45,972 nt of DNA from an uncultured Dorea sp. (GTDB lineage Bacteria; Bacillota; Clostridia; Lachnospirales; Lachnospiraceae): NCBI GenBank assembly GCA_947652615.1, contig CANTDX010000024.1, positions 1-45,972 of the forward strand, read 5' to 3'. The translations under genes and the position numbers were made by a program. How positions within the stretch are numbered: position 1 is the first letter of the stretch; each line of letters begins with the position of its first letter. Positions 6,715 through 14,863 of the stretch are shown here, one piece after another. Under the pieces are notes generated by a model, which made no database searches, was not told the origin of the DNA, and saw only the letters and a program-made list of their open reading frames with translations.

Positions 6715-7602
6715 ATGATCGGCAACAGAGACATTTTCCTGGATAGAACAGACGTGAGCAGATTCTCACTTCAATTGAACCACTGCGGAATACAGGAGTG
6801 CGCACCCGGCTATTCTTATCATATCGACTCGCGTCCCTATCATCTGATCCATTTCATATTGGGCGGAAATGGTTTCTTCGAGACAGGACATAAGCTCTCC
6901 AACCTGCATGCAGGACAGGCATTCTATATCCCGGCAGGCGTATCCGCCAGATACTACGCCTCCCTGACGGATCCATGGACATACGGATGGGTCGGATTCT
7001 ATACCAATACCGCCAATCCCTTTCTCTCCCTTTTATTCGGCGATGAGAACGTAATTGAATTCAAGATGCCTCTTAATGAGGTCGAGCAGAATCTCTTATC
7101 CATTATCTCCGTAACAGACAGGAGGGTCGCCGGCTACTCCCAATATGACAAAGACGTCTTCCCGGGCGAACAATTCACCACGATTCTCGGACTCTCTGAT
7201 TCCCTGAAGGCGAACAGCCGGATGCTGAACTTCTTCTCTGATCTGTTGAGATCCCAGATTCCGGAGGATACGATCAACCCTAAGAAGAATTCCCCGGCAC
7301 TCCTGGCAAAAGCATTCATGGATACCCATTACACCGAACCGATCAAGATGCAGGATGTTGCCGCATCCTTGAATATTCATCCCAATTACCTGTGCGCCGT
7401 ATTCAAGAAAACATACGGACAGACGCCCAGTGATTATCTGCGCTCTATCCGTATGTCTCAGGCTTCTATGCTGTTGGATCTGACGGATTATTCTGTATCC
7501 ATGATCGCCGGATCACTGGGATATGCCAATCCATTTCAGTTCTCGGCCGCTTTTAAGTCCTATTATGGGATGCCGCCTTCTGCTTACAGGAAGAAGATGT
7601 AA
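6715..7602 (+). CDS. AraC-family transcriptional regulator with cupin-type sensor
   Basis: A 295-residue regulator. Residues 1-150 look like an AraC-binding (cupin) domain: YHLIHFILGGNGFFETG, then LHAGQAFYIPAGVSARYYA. The last 100 residues hold two HTH motifs, IKMQDVAASLNIHPNYLCAVFKK and VSMIAGSLGYANPFQFSAAFK, closing with PSAYRKKM. AAAGGAG precedes ATG 6715. As the last gene of the exporter operon it probably controls that operon; the ligand is unknown, and cupin AraC proteins often bind sugars. Its stop is only 4 bp from the convergent ATPase gene, with no clear terminator between them. Confidence 0.9.
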   Translation: MIGNRDIFLDRTDVSRFSLQLNHCGIQECAPGYSYHIDSRPYHLIHFILGGNGFFETGHKLSNLHAGQAFYIPAGVSARYYASLTDPWTYGWVGFYTNTANPFLSLLFGDENVIEFKMPLNEVEQNLLSIISVTDRRVAGYSQYDKDVFPGEQFTTILGLSDSLKANSRMLNFFSDLLRSQIPEDTINPKKNSPALLAKAFMDTHYTEPIKMQDVAASLNIHPNYLCAVFKKTYGQTPSDYLRSIRMSQASMLLDLTDYSVSMIAGSLGYANPFQFSAAFKSYYGMPPSAYRKKM

Positions 7603-7606
7603 GCAT

Positions 7607-8644
7607 CTATATCTGCTGCAGCTTTACGAATTCTGCAAATCGCGGCAGCAACAGACGGATCTTCCCATATTCCCGGGTATCTATTACCCCCTTTCTCTTC
7701 AGCCGCTCACGGTATACCGCGAACAATTCTGACTTCATCTGCAATCGTTCTCTGATACAGAGTACCCTGCTCTCCTGATTTACCGAAATCTCAAGAAGCA
7801 CCTTCTTATCCAGTTCAGAGAGTTCCGACCATATTTTCCCATAAACATATTCTTCCAGGTATTGGTCATATTCCGGCAGTATATCATCAATGTCTTTTTC
7901 ACGGTTTTCCCAATAAAGATACCCTAATACCTGAAATGCAAAAGGATACCCCTTTGTCAAAACTGTCATCTTCTCTGCCGTCTCCATATCCAGACCGAAT
8001 ATATCCATGTAATGCTTTCGTACAGCCGTGTAATTCAAAGGCTCCAGCATAAGCTTGGGAGCCCGGTATAAGAATGTGAGAGACTTATCATTCTGCAGAT
8101 CATATAAATTCTCATACAGCCCTGTCATCAGCAGATATATGGGATAATCACGCCTAAGGAAAATCTGGAAAGAACTTGCAAAAATCCTTATATTCTCCGA
8201 ATTAGCTACTTCATCAATGGTGATCAGCAATCGTTTCCCATCCTGTTGGATCTGCTCCAGCATCCGTTCGATGACACTCTCTATATCTGTAACCGGAACA
8301 GCATCTTCAATGGACACTCCAAGCCCAAACGCCGAAAAATCCAATCTGGCCTTTAAAAATCTCGCATGCATCTCGGGAATGCCGTATATCTTTGCTGCCA
8401 GGCTTTGCAGCAAATCCCGCATAGGATTAAGTTCAACCACTATCCAGCTTTCATCCGCCCGTATTTCATCTGCTATATTCGTCATCATAACGGTCTTTCC
8501 GGATCCCCTGACGCCTGTGATCATAAAGATCTGATTAGAAGGAATCTCCGCATTAAAACTCTCTATAATCTGATTCGTCTGCATGATACGGGAAATGTAC
8601 TGTAATGGCTTTTTCCCAAATGACAATGTAAAAGGATTATTCAT
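7607..8644 (-). CDS. AAA/STAND-like ATP-binding protein
   Basis: About 345 residues. Walker A is GVRGSGKT (about 44-51) and Walker B is LLITIDEV (about 140-147). The later LMTGLYENL, FLYRAPKLMLEPL and LTKGYPFAFQVLGY segments are typical of the AAA_16/Orc1-like ATPases of uncertain function common in Clostridia and archaea. A winged-helix-like C-terminus (LDKKVLLEISVNQ...KRKGVID) may bind DNA. I chose ATG 8644 because AGAGGTG (about 8651-8657) gives good spacing; ATG 8650 and GTG 8653 overlap that site. Its promoter contains five GTTATATA octamers, so autoregulation through the C-terminal domain is an attractive inference. Confidence 0.8.
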   Translation of the reverse strand: MNNPFTLSFGKKPLQYISRIMQTNQIIESFNAEIPSNQIFMITGVRGSGKTVMMTNIADEIRADESWIVVELNPMRDLLQSLAAKIYGIPEMHARFLKARLDFSAFGLGVSIEDAVPVTDIESVIERMLEQIQQDGKRLLITIDEVANSENIRIFASSFQIFLRRDYPIYLLMTGLYENLYDLQNDKSLTFLYRAPKLMLEPLNYTAVRKHYMDIFGLDMETAEKMTVLTKGYPFAFQVLGYLYWENREKDIDDILPEYDQYLEEYVYGKIWSELSELDKKVLLEISVNQESRVLCIRERLQMKSELFAVYRERLKRKGVIDTREYGKIRLLLPRFAEFVKLQQI

Positions 8645-8657
8645 CGGCATCACCTCT

Positions 8658-8723
8658 TATATAACTCTATATAACCCTATATAACTTTTCATTTATTATA
8701 TAACTTTATATAACTTTTTTCAA
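8658..8723 (-). promoter_or_regulatory. Promoter with five helically phased GTTATATA octamers
   Basis: On the minus strand a -35 TTGAAA (8718-8723) and -10 TATAAT (8695-8700) are separated by 17 bp. The octamer GTTATATA occurs at 8707-8714 and 8697-8704, in and beside the spacer and -10. It occurs again at 8678-8685, 8668-8675 and 8658-8665, from the expected start to just before the ribosome site. Steps are 10, 19, 10 and 10 bp, so all copies sit close to one face of the helix, as in a cooperative repressor or iteron array. Confidence 0.8.
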
Positions 8724-8738
8724 CCGCATTCAATCGAA

Positions 8739-10073
8739 TTACCTTTGTTTCAAATACCGCTTCAACAAAAAAGCGCAGAAATACGGAAAAGAATAGATCT
8801 TATCACTATACCCTATATTTCCCGATGTAAATTTTATTCCACAAGAGATATCCGGATATTTTTCGCTCTCGATCAGCGTGCGGAGTGATTTTGACCTTCC
8901 GTTCGTTGATTTCACTTCAACCGGAATCAACCCGGACATTGTCCGTACAAAAAAATCTTCTTCCAAAGTGGAATCTTCGCGTTTATAATAATAAAGTTCA
9001 TACCCGCTTTTGACAAGCGCTTCACCGACCACATTTTCATAAAGAGCGCCTTTATAAACCCCCATATTCTTATTCGCCCGCAGATCATCCTGTGATTCAT
9101 CGTCCAACATAGAGACCAGCAGACCGCTGTCTGCAAAATACAGCTTATATTTCATTTCGTCATAATTCCCTCTCAGCGGTAATTCCGGGAAATGAAGGCA
9201 ATAACAGAGATTGATAATTCCTGAATCATGCAGCCACTCGATACATCCTCTGTAATCCTTGAATCTCGCTCCCTTTGCAACCTTCGATATCTGGAACTTC
9301 TTGTTCTCTCTCGCAAGCTGAACCGGAATCTGGTTAAACACATTCAATATCCGTGTCTGATCCATTCCCTCCGCGTATTTGCGGATATCCTCCTTGTAAT
9401 CTTCAATAAGCTGCCGCTGCGTAACCAGTGATCCCTCGAACGTATTCTTCAAAATGTAATCTCTCACGACTGCCGGCATTCCCCCCAATATACAGTAATC
9501 AAGAAACGCCCCGCTGCAAACCGACATCATAAGCTCACTTAAGGCTTTTTGCTCAGTCATATGTTCTAATAGTTCATCTATAAAAGAATCCTTATACCCC
9601 TTTGCCCATAAGAACTCTTCAAAATCCATCGAATACATCTGATAGTCCGTCTTGTAACCAACACTGTTACTTTCAATTCTTTTGTATTGTATCCCAAGCA
9701 TAGAACCGCTGCATATCACATCAAATCTCCCGTCAATACTAAAAAACTTAAGCGACGTGACGATCTCAGGAAATTCCTGCAGCTCATCAAAAAAAATTAA
9801 TGTATTTCCCTCTGCGAATTCCTTTGACGGATCTATCCTGGATATATTCTTGATAATATCTTCTGCTTTGAACCCATCTTCAATGATCATCTTGTACTTC
9901 GGCTCTTCAACAAAATTAATCTCAATAAGATGTTCATAACTCCTTTCCCCAAAATGCCTGATGGATTCCGTCTTCCCTACCTGGCGCGCCCCTTTCAGTA
10001 TCAACGGCTTCCTGGACTCATCTGCTTTCCATTCTTCCAGAAAATGATCTACCTTTCTTCGTAAATATGCCAT
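8739..10073 (-). CDS. AAA ATPase with DUF4143 domain
   Basis: A 444-residue protein of the widespread AAA_14/DUF4143 kind. Walker A is GARQVGKT (about 28-35), Walker B is LIFFDELQEFP, and a sensor-like VICSGSMLG follows. The C-terminal DUF4143 region has EEDFFVRT and IPVEVKS, which resemble the D...ExK core of PD-(D/E)XK nucleases. Such proteins are frequent in gut bacteria, often as mobile singletons. The biological role is not established; defence or toxin-like functions have been suggested on context. A GAGGTGGGG stretch precedes ATG 10073. It sits upstream of the other ATPase on the same strand, but that gene has its own promoter. Confidence 0.88.
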   Translation of the reverse strand: MAYLRRKVDHFLEEWKADESRKPLILKGARQVGKTESIRHFGERSYEHLIEINFVEEPKYKMIIEDGFKAEDIIKNISRIDPSKEFAEGNTLIFFDELQEFPEIVTSLKFFSIDGRFDVICSGSMLGIQYKRIESNSVGYKTDYQMYSMDFEEFLWAKGYKDSFIDELLEHMTEQKALSELMMSVCSGAFLDYCILGGMPAVVRDYILKNTFEGSLVTQRQLIEDYKEDIRKYAEGMDQTRILNVFNQIPVQLARENKKFQISKVAKGARFKDYRGCIEWLHDSGIINLCYCLHFPELPLRGNYDEMKYKLYFADSGLLVSMLDDESQDDLRANKNMGVYKGALYENVVGEALVKSGYELYYYKREDSTLEEDFFVRTMSGLIPVEVKSTNGRSKSLRTLIESEKYPDISCGIKFTSGNIGYSDKIYSFPYFCAFLLKRYLKQR

Positions 10074-10157
10074 TCCCCCACCTCATTTCTATCTTCTCTC
10101 TATTATAGTATATGCATTTGATAATAAAGACAAGTAGAAATGCAAAAATCCCACAGC

Positions 10158-10958
10158 TTAATAGCTGCTGCTCTCATAATTCGCAAGCCCGCGTTTCAGC
10201 ACCATGCAGGACACTGCAAGCATAAGCACGCAGAAGAACGAGATCCCAAGCGCCCCCGCCCTGGTTCCTTCTTTGCCCAACAGATAACCGACCGGATAGA
10301 AGCTGACGAACGCATAGGGGATCAGATATCCGAAGATTCCCTGGAAAATGGGCGGATAGATCACCATCGGATACTTCGCCATCTCTCCCAATGAGATCAC
10401 GAAATAATTCAAGCTGTTCTTCTTCCCTTCCATCCAGAAGGATATACAGCTCGCAATCCAGATCATGCACACTCTTATCACACACGCCTCCGCCAGGAAG
10501 ATACAGAATACCATAGCCTTAAGCACATTCCACTCCATCCCGCATCGCCCAAATCCAACCGCCATTACCGCTATGGCAATGATCATCTTATTCAGTCCGT
10601 CAAAATCAATCTTCGCCGTCAGAAGTTGCAGCCCTACCGGCACCGGCCTTACCAGGAACCGGTCTAATTCTGCCAGATGGATCATATTCGTGATCTTCCA
10701 TGCCCCCTGAAAAAAGAAATTAATAAACCCTTCCGAGAACAGCAGGAATCCGTAGAGAAGAAAGATCTCCCACATCGTCCATCCACCTACCTGCGGGATA
10801 TTACTGTATATGATACAGATCAGCCCCAGATTACACCCCTGGGAAAACAGCGTAAAGAAGACCATCATCAGAAAATCTGTCCGATACTGCGCCAGAGACT
10901 TGATATTCTGTACCTGAAACATAATATATAATTGTATATAAGCTCCGAACTTTTTCAT
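10158..10958 (-). CDS. ABC-2 type exporter permease (PF06182-like), set 2 second subunit
   Basis: About 266 residues, six or so hydrophobic segments, with LAELDRFLVRPVPVGLQLL (about 93-111) and GEMAKYPMVIYPPIFQG, the same landmarks as the 5908-6693 permease. GGAGG overlaps the previous gene's stop and is seven bases from ATG 10958. It is the last gene of exporter set 2. I see no strong terminator in the 84 bp before the ATPase gene at 10073, though that gap is AT-rich. Confidence 0.87.
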   Translation of the reverse strand: MKKFGAYIQLYIMFQVQNIKSLAQYRTDFLMMVFFTLFSQGCNLGLICIIYSNIPQVGGWTMWEIFLLYGFLLFSEGFINFFFQGAWKITNMIHLAELDRFLVRPVPVGLQLLTAKIDFDGLNKMIIAIAVMAVGFGRCGMEWNVLKAMVFCIFLAEACVIRVCMIWIASCISFWMEGKKNSLNYFVISLGEMAKYPMVIYPPIFQGIFGYLIPYAFVSFYPVGYLLGKEGTRAGALGISFFCVLMLAVSCMVLKRGLANYESSSY

Positions 10959-10961
10959 CAC

Positions 10962-11750
10962 CTAACCTCCATACATAGAGATCACACCAAATGCTTTCTT
11001 CCCGAATAAGGTTCCCAGAAGACCTAATACAGCAATCCACACAATCTGCAGAAGTATACTCATCATACTCTCTCCGGCCGAGAACGTCCCGATAAAAACG
11101 CAGCAAGGCGTATAGATGATCCCCTGGAAAGGCAGAACATTCACAACGTCTCTTAAGACGCCCGGAAACATCGCCAACGGAATCAACGCTCCCGAGAAGA
11201 AATTAGTAAGGATCTCCCTTGCCTTCGTCACTCCATAAGAATTATCCGTATAAAAGCACAGCAGCGAGAAGAGATACTGGATACAGAATTTCACCCCCAT
11301 GCCAAGAAAAAGCGAGATCAGAAAAAGCGCCGTCCGCATCCCGCTCAGATATTGCAGGCCATTCACCGCCAGATAGACACTCCCGATCAGCACAAAAGTC
11401 GCCGCAAATTCCAGTCCCGCCGTTCCAAGCATCCGAAAGAAAAGCATTCCCCGATAAGACAAGGGCTTCAAGAGGTCTAATATAATATCACCCTTCACGA
11501 TACGCTCCGCTATGCTCATCTCAAATCCCATAGAGAAGACACTGTTACACAGAAACGCGACGAATACATACTGCTTCATAATCTCCCATGTATAGCCATT
11601 TACTACATCCTGATATGTGAAAATACTTTTCCAGACATAGTACAATACCACCGCCTGGATGAAATTCGCCAGCATACCGGTGATAAATGTGCTCCGGTAT
11701 GCACATCCCTCCAAAAATCCGCATCTTATGTAAGCCAAATATTTCTTCAT
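10962..11750 (-). CDS. ABC-2 type exporter permease (PF06182-like), set 2 first subunit
   Basis: About 262 residues with about six hydrophobic segments. I chose ATG 11750 because GGAG lies six bases upstream and the resulting N-terminus (MKKYLAYIRC) matches the set 1 permease (MKKYLSFFRL). The open frame extends to a TTG at 11780 overlapping the ATPase stop. The segment SGALIPLAMFPGVLRDVVNVL near residue 190 matches set 1. It should pair with the 10158-10958 product. Cargo unknown. Confidence 0.86.
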   Translation of the reverse strand: MKKYLAYIRCGFLEGCAYRSTFITGMLANFIQAVVLYYVWKSIFTYQDVVNGYTWEIMKQYVFVAFLCNSVFSMGFEMSIAERIVKGDIILDLLKPLSYRGMLFFRMLGTAGLEFAATFVLIGSVYLAVNGLQYLSGMRTALFLISLFLGMGVKFCIQYLFSLLCFYTDNSYGVTKAREILTNFFSGALIPLAMFPGVLRDVVNVLPFQGIIYTPCCVFIGTFSAGESMMSILLQIVWIAVLGLLGTLFGKKAFGVISMYGG

Positions 11751-11776
11751 ATATTCATCTCCATCCCATTCCCTTA

Positions 11777-12625
11777 TCAATTACAGACCGTTTCCTCTGA
11801 ATAATCAGATACATGGCCAACGTTCTCTGTATCATGCCCGAACAGCCGAATGATGATCTCTTCCAAGGTCACTCCGCCGCCGTATCGAAGAAGCAATTGG
11901 TCAATCGGATCATCAAACAGGATCTTCCCCTTCTCCAGTATGATCAACCTCTGACAAATAGATTCCAGATCCTTCATATCATGGCTGGTGAGCAGAATCG
12001 TAGTCTTCTTCTCTCTATTCGTCTCTCTCAAGAATTCATAGATCTTCTGCTTCGCCGCCACATCCACTCCGATCGTAGGCTCATCCAGGAACAATATGGG
12101 AGGCTCATGCAGAAGCGAAGCCGCCAGATCCGCCCTCACCCGCTGTCCCAGAGATAATTTCCTTGCCGGCTGTGACAGGAACTCATGAAGCCCCAGGATC
12201 TCGCCGAACTTCTCCATGTTCCGGGTATACTGCTCCTCTGGTATACCGTAGATGTTTTTAAGCAGGCGGAAGGACTCGATGACCGGAATATCCCACCAGA
12301 GCTGTGACTTCTGACCAAAGACAACGCCGATTCTCCTGGCATTCTCGATCCGGTTCAGGAAGGGATCCTTCCCCATGATCCTGACCGTTCCGTCACTTGC
12401 CTTCATGATCCCGGTCAGCATCTTAATGGTCGTCGATTTCCCTGCGCCGTTTAGCCCCAGGAATGCCACGCTCTCCCCCTCGTTGATCCGAAAGGAGATC
12501 CCTTTCACAGCTTCCAAGGTCTCATATCGGGGCATGATCATATGCTTTAGACTGCCCATCATTCCCGTACTCTTCTTTGCGATCCTGTATCCCTTCTTCA
12601 GATTCCGAACCTCTATCATCTCCAT
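11777..12625 (-). CDS. ABC-2 type exporter, ATP-binding subunit (set 2)
   Basis: A 282-residue ABC ATPase with Walker A GLNGAGKSTT, the signature LSLGQRVRAD, Walker B ILFLDEPTIGVD and H-loop LTSHD. It shares unusual features with the set 1 ATPase: the same N-terminal SYKIAK/GYRIAKK start, and FGQ(R/K)SQLWWD(V/I)PVI downstream of the Q-loop. The ATG at 12625 follows AAAGGTGG. It opens the second exporter operon, read away from the coiled-coil gene. The paralogy implies duplication of the whole three-gene unit, or acquisition of two related exporters. Confidence 0.9.
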   Translation of the reverse strand: MEMIEVRNLKKGYRIAKKSTGMMGSLKHMIMPRYETLEAVKGISFRINEGESVAFLGLNGAGKSTTIKMLTGIMKASDGTVRIMGKDPFLNRIENARRIGVVFGQKSQLWWDIPVIESFRLLKNIYGIPEEQYTRNMEKFGEILGLHEFLSQPARKLSLGQRVRADLAASLLHEPPILFLDEPTIGVDVAAKQKIYEFLRETNREKKTTILLTSHDMKDLESICQRLIILEKGKILFDDPIDQLLLRYGGGVTLEEIIIRLFGHDTENVGHVSDYSEETVCN

Positions 12626-12716
12626 ATGCGCCCACCTTTCCTATCGCAGAGTCTCTCATCAAAATGAGAATATCACATAGAAACTCAATAAAACATATCA
12701 ATTTCAAATATTTTTC

Positions 12717-12761
12717 TCAGCAAAATTAATATCAGCAAAATTAATATCAACAAATTCAATA
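12717..12761. repeat. Three tandem 15-bp repeats next to a promoter
   Basis: TCAGCAAAATTAATA occurs at 12717-12731 and again, identical, at 12732-12746. A third copy at 12747-12761 differs at three positions. The array ends on the -35 hexamer of the coiled-coil gene's promoter, in the gap between divergent operons, so it may be a regulator site or an UP-element-like AT tract. Confidence 0.75.
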
Positions 12762-12788
12762 GACAGTCTTCCTAAAGCGTGATATAAT
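12760..12788 (+). promoter_or_regulatory. Promoter of the coiled-coil gene
   Basis: TAGACA (12760-12765), 17-bp spacer, TATAAT (12783-12788). It lies directly downstream of the tandem 15-bp repeats and about 45 bp before the ATG at 12834. Confidence 0.7.
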
Positions 12789-12833
12789 ACAAATTGTCAA
12801 AACAATCCGTATAATCGTGAAAGAGGTGATAAT

Positions 12834-13262
12834 ATGGCATTAACAAATGATGATCTGCAAGCAATTGCTAATTTATTCAAACCTGTTCAAGACGATATAC
12901 AGATGATAAAAGAAGAGATTCATACTCTGAAAAAAGATACTACAGAACTCAAGGGTGACATCCAGAATCTTAAACAAGATGTTCAGATTCTCAAGCACGA
13001 AACTCAGGAACTCAAACAGGATGTTCAAATTCTCAAACAGGATGTTCAAGATCTTAAGAATCGGGTAACAAGTATTGAAATCACTTTAGAAAATGAGACG
13101 AACCGTGGTATTAAGGTCATTGCCGAAGGACACCTTAACTTGGACCGCAAGTTAAGCGAGGCTTCAAAAGTTGAGAATGAAAAGGAACTTCTCCTCCTCA
13201 GGGTCAGCCATCTCGAGAATGAGATGCGCAAAGTCAAGGATCGGCTCAATCAGATCGCATAA
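12834..13262 (+). CDS. Heptad-repeat coiled-coil protein, function unknown
   Basis: A 142-residue, probably cytoplasmic protein without a signal peptide or membrane helix. After a short N-terminal part (MALTNDDLQAI...) it is almost all coiled coil. Residues 24-76 follow a heptad with I/L at a and d and many K, Q, D and E. LKQDVQ(I/D) recurs, encoded by 21-bp DNA repeats. A second helix (about 95-140) contains RVSHLENEMRKVKDRL. AGAGGTG lies before ATG 12834, and it has its own promoter and terminator, so it is a single-gene unit. Similar short coiled-coil proteins of Clostridia have no known role. Oligomerisation seems certain, function does not. Confidence 0.8.
   Translation: MALTNDDLQAIANLFKPVQDDIQMIKEEIHTLKKDTTELKGDIQNLKQDVQILKHETQELKQDVQILKQDVQDLKNRVTSIEITLENETNRGIKVIAEGHLNLDRKLSEASKVENEKELLLLRVSHLENEMRKVKDRLNQIA
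12969..13052 (+). repeat. Four 21-bp heptad-encoding tandem repeats
   Basis: Units begin at 12969, 12990, 13011 and 13032, each one coiled-coil heptad (residues 46-73). Units 3 and 4 differ at only two bases, so the array expanded recently and its length may vary between strains. Confidence 0.85.
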
Positions 13263-13271
13263 TTACATAAG

Positions 13272-13317
13272 AAAATCGCTGTATACTCCACAAATTTGAG
13301 AATTCTACAGCGATTTT
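13272..13317 (+). terminator. Terminator of the coiled-coil gene
   Basis: AAAATCGCTGTA (13272-13283) pairs with TACAGCGATTTT (13306-13317), followed by TGTTTTATAG. The perfect 12-bp stem with a T-rich tail starts 10 bp after the stop codon. Confidence 0.8.
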
Positions 13318-13405
13318 TGTTTTATAGTAGTTTCCAAAACTATCGTAGCCAATTCCCCTCTGATCTGATACAATAACAATATCTTAACCAGAGAGGTGAT
13401 TCCAT

Positions 13406-14314
13406 ATGAAGCTTGACCGAATGATCGGCATACTGTCCATTCTGTTGCAGAAAGAGAAGGTAACAGCCCCCTACCTTGCGGAGAAGTTCGAAGTCTCCCG
13501 CCGCACCATCAACCGGGACATCGAAGCCCTGTGCATGGCAGGGATCCCGCTGGTGACAGAACCGGGACAAAACGGCGGAGTCTCTATCATGGAAGGATAT
13601 AAGATCGACCGGACCCTGCTTACCACTTCGGATATGCAGGCGATCCTGTCCGGGCTTCGAAGCCTGGACAGCGTAAGCGGGTCCAACCAATACACACAAT
13701 TGATGGAGAAGCTGTCCGCAGGTTCCTCCAATCTCCTTGCGGGGGATACCCACATCCTGATCGACCTCTCCTCTTGGTACAAGGACTCTCTCTCCCCGAA
13801 AATAGAATTGCTGCACAGTGCGATCCTCTCCGGACGGAAGGTGTCTTTTCTCTACTTTGCGCCGAAGGGCGAATCTGCCCGGACGATCGAACCCTATGAC
13901 CTGATCTTCCAGTGGGCAGGCTGGTATGTCTGGGGCTGGTGCGAATCCAGAGAAGATTTCCGGCTGTTCAAGCTTAGACGGATGACCGATCTTATCATGG
14001 GCGATCCCTTTGAAAAGCGTCCTGCCCCGCCGCTTGATTTCTCCCCGGAACATATATTCCCCTATGCCTATCAGGTAACGGCAATCATACAGCCCGAATA
14101 TAAATGGCGGCTGATCGAAGAATTCGGACCAGAGAGCTTCACCGTCCGGCCGGACGGCACGCTGCTCTTTCGCTTTGGCTTCACGGATAAGACCAGTATC
14201 ATCGGCTGGATCGTTTCTTTCGGCGGCAGTGCGAATCTCTTAGAGCCCGCCGAACTTCGCCGGGAGATTCTTGCATTCGCAGAAGGAATCTGCAAAAATT
14301 ATCTGCAAACATGA
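13406..14314 (+). CDS. YafY-type HTH/WYL-domain transcriptional regulator
   Basis: A 302-residue regulator. The N-terminal winged HTH (VTAPYLAEKFEVSRRTINRDIEAL, about 18-41) is of the HTH_11/DeoR-like type. Residues about 135-200 form the WYL domain, including VSFLYFAPKGE, TIEPYDLIFQWAGWYVWGWC and FRLFKLRRM. A C-terminal extension (WCX) follows. AGAGGTG precedes ATG 13406. WYL domains bind nucleic acids or small ligands. Two GyrI-like ligand-binding proteins follow on the same strand, so it probably regulates them. The promoter regions before 13406 and 14382 share ATCTGATA-N-AATAA at the -10, which fits common control. Confidence 0.9.
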   Translation: MKLDRMIGILSILLQKEKVTAPYLAEKFEVSRRTINRDIEALCMAGIPLVTEPGQNGGVSIMEGYKIDRTLLTTSDMQAILSGLRSLDSVSGSNQYTQLMEKLSAGSSNLLAGDTHILIDLSSWYKDSLSPKIELLHSAILSGRKVSFLYFAPKGESARTIEPYDLIFQWAGWYVWGWCESREDFRLFKLRRMTDLIMGDPFEKRPAPPLDFSPEHIFPYAYQVTAIIQPEYKWRLIEEFGPESFTVRPDGTLLFRFGFTDKTSIIGWIVSFGGSANLLEPAELRREILAFAEGICKNYLQT

Positions 14315-14381
14315 CATACAGTTGTCCTGTTTCATCTGATAGAATAAGCCCATCATTTAACCAGAAAGGATGGGCTAAACT

Positions 14382-14843
14382 ATGAAGTATGAAATCGTAA
14401 CACTAGAAGAGAAAATCGCAGTGGGGTTATCTGCACGCACGAACAACCTGTCTCCCGATATGGGCGCCGTGATCGGCGGGCTTTGGAACCGTTTTTATAA
14501 TGAAGGCATCTACGCCTCCATTCCGAAGAAGACGAACGAGAAGGCTCTCGGAATCTATACGGATTTTACTGCGGATGAGAAAGCCGACTATACCACGGTC
14601 GTTGCATGTGAGACATCAGAGGAACCGCCGCAGGAGACGCGCGGACAATATACCGTCTGTCGGATCCCGGCCGGACGGTACGCCAGATTCATAGTACACG
14701 GAGATATGGTCCAGGCAGTTGCAGCGGCATGGCAGGAGATCTGGCAGATGGATCTTCCAAGGGCTTTCCGGTGTGATTTTGAAGAATATCAGAATGACTG
14801 TATGGATCAGGCGGAGATCCATATCTATGTGGGACTAAAATAA
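14382..14843 (+). CDS. GyrI-like (AraC effector-binding type) small-molecule-binding protein
   Basis: A 153-residue protein matching the stand-alone GyrI-like/AraC_E_bind fold: KYEIVTLEEKIAVGLSARTNN at the start, an LGIYTDF strand, YTVCRIPAGRYARFIVHGD, and the closing EIHIYVGLK. These domains bind hydrophobic or cationic drugs and other small molecules in a cleft holding acidic residues. AGAAAGGATG lies before ATG 14382, with a probable promoter TACAGT-N17-TAGAAT just upstream. It precedes a larger GyrI-like gene by 20 bp and follows the WYL regulator, suggesting a small detoxification or ligand-sensing unit. Confidence 0.82.
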   Translation: MKYEIVTLEEKIAVGLSARTNNLSPDMGAVIGGLWNRFYNEGIYASIPKKTNEKALGIYTDFTADEKADYTTVVACETSEEPPQETRGQYTVCRIPAGRYARFIVHGDMVQAVAAAWQEIWQMDLPRAFRCDFEEYQNDCMDQAEIHIYVGLK

Positions 14844-14863
14844 TACGGGAAGGAGCTTAACAG

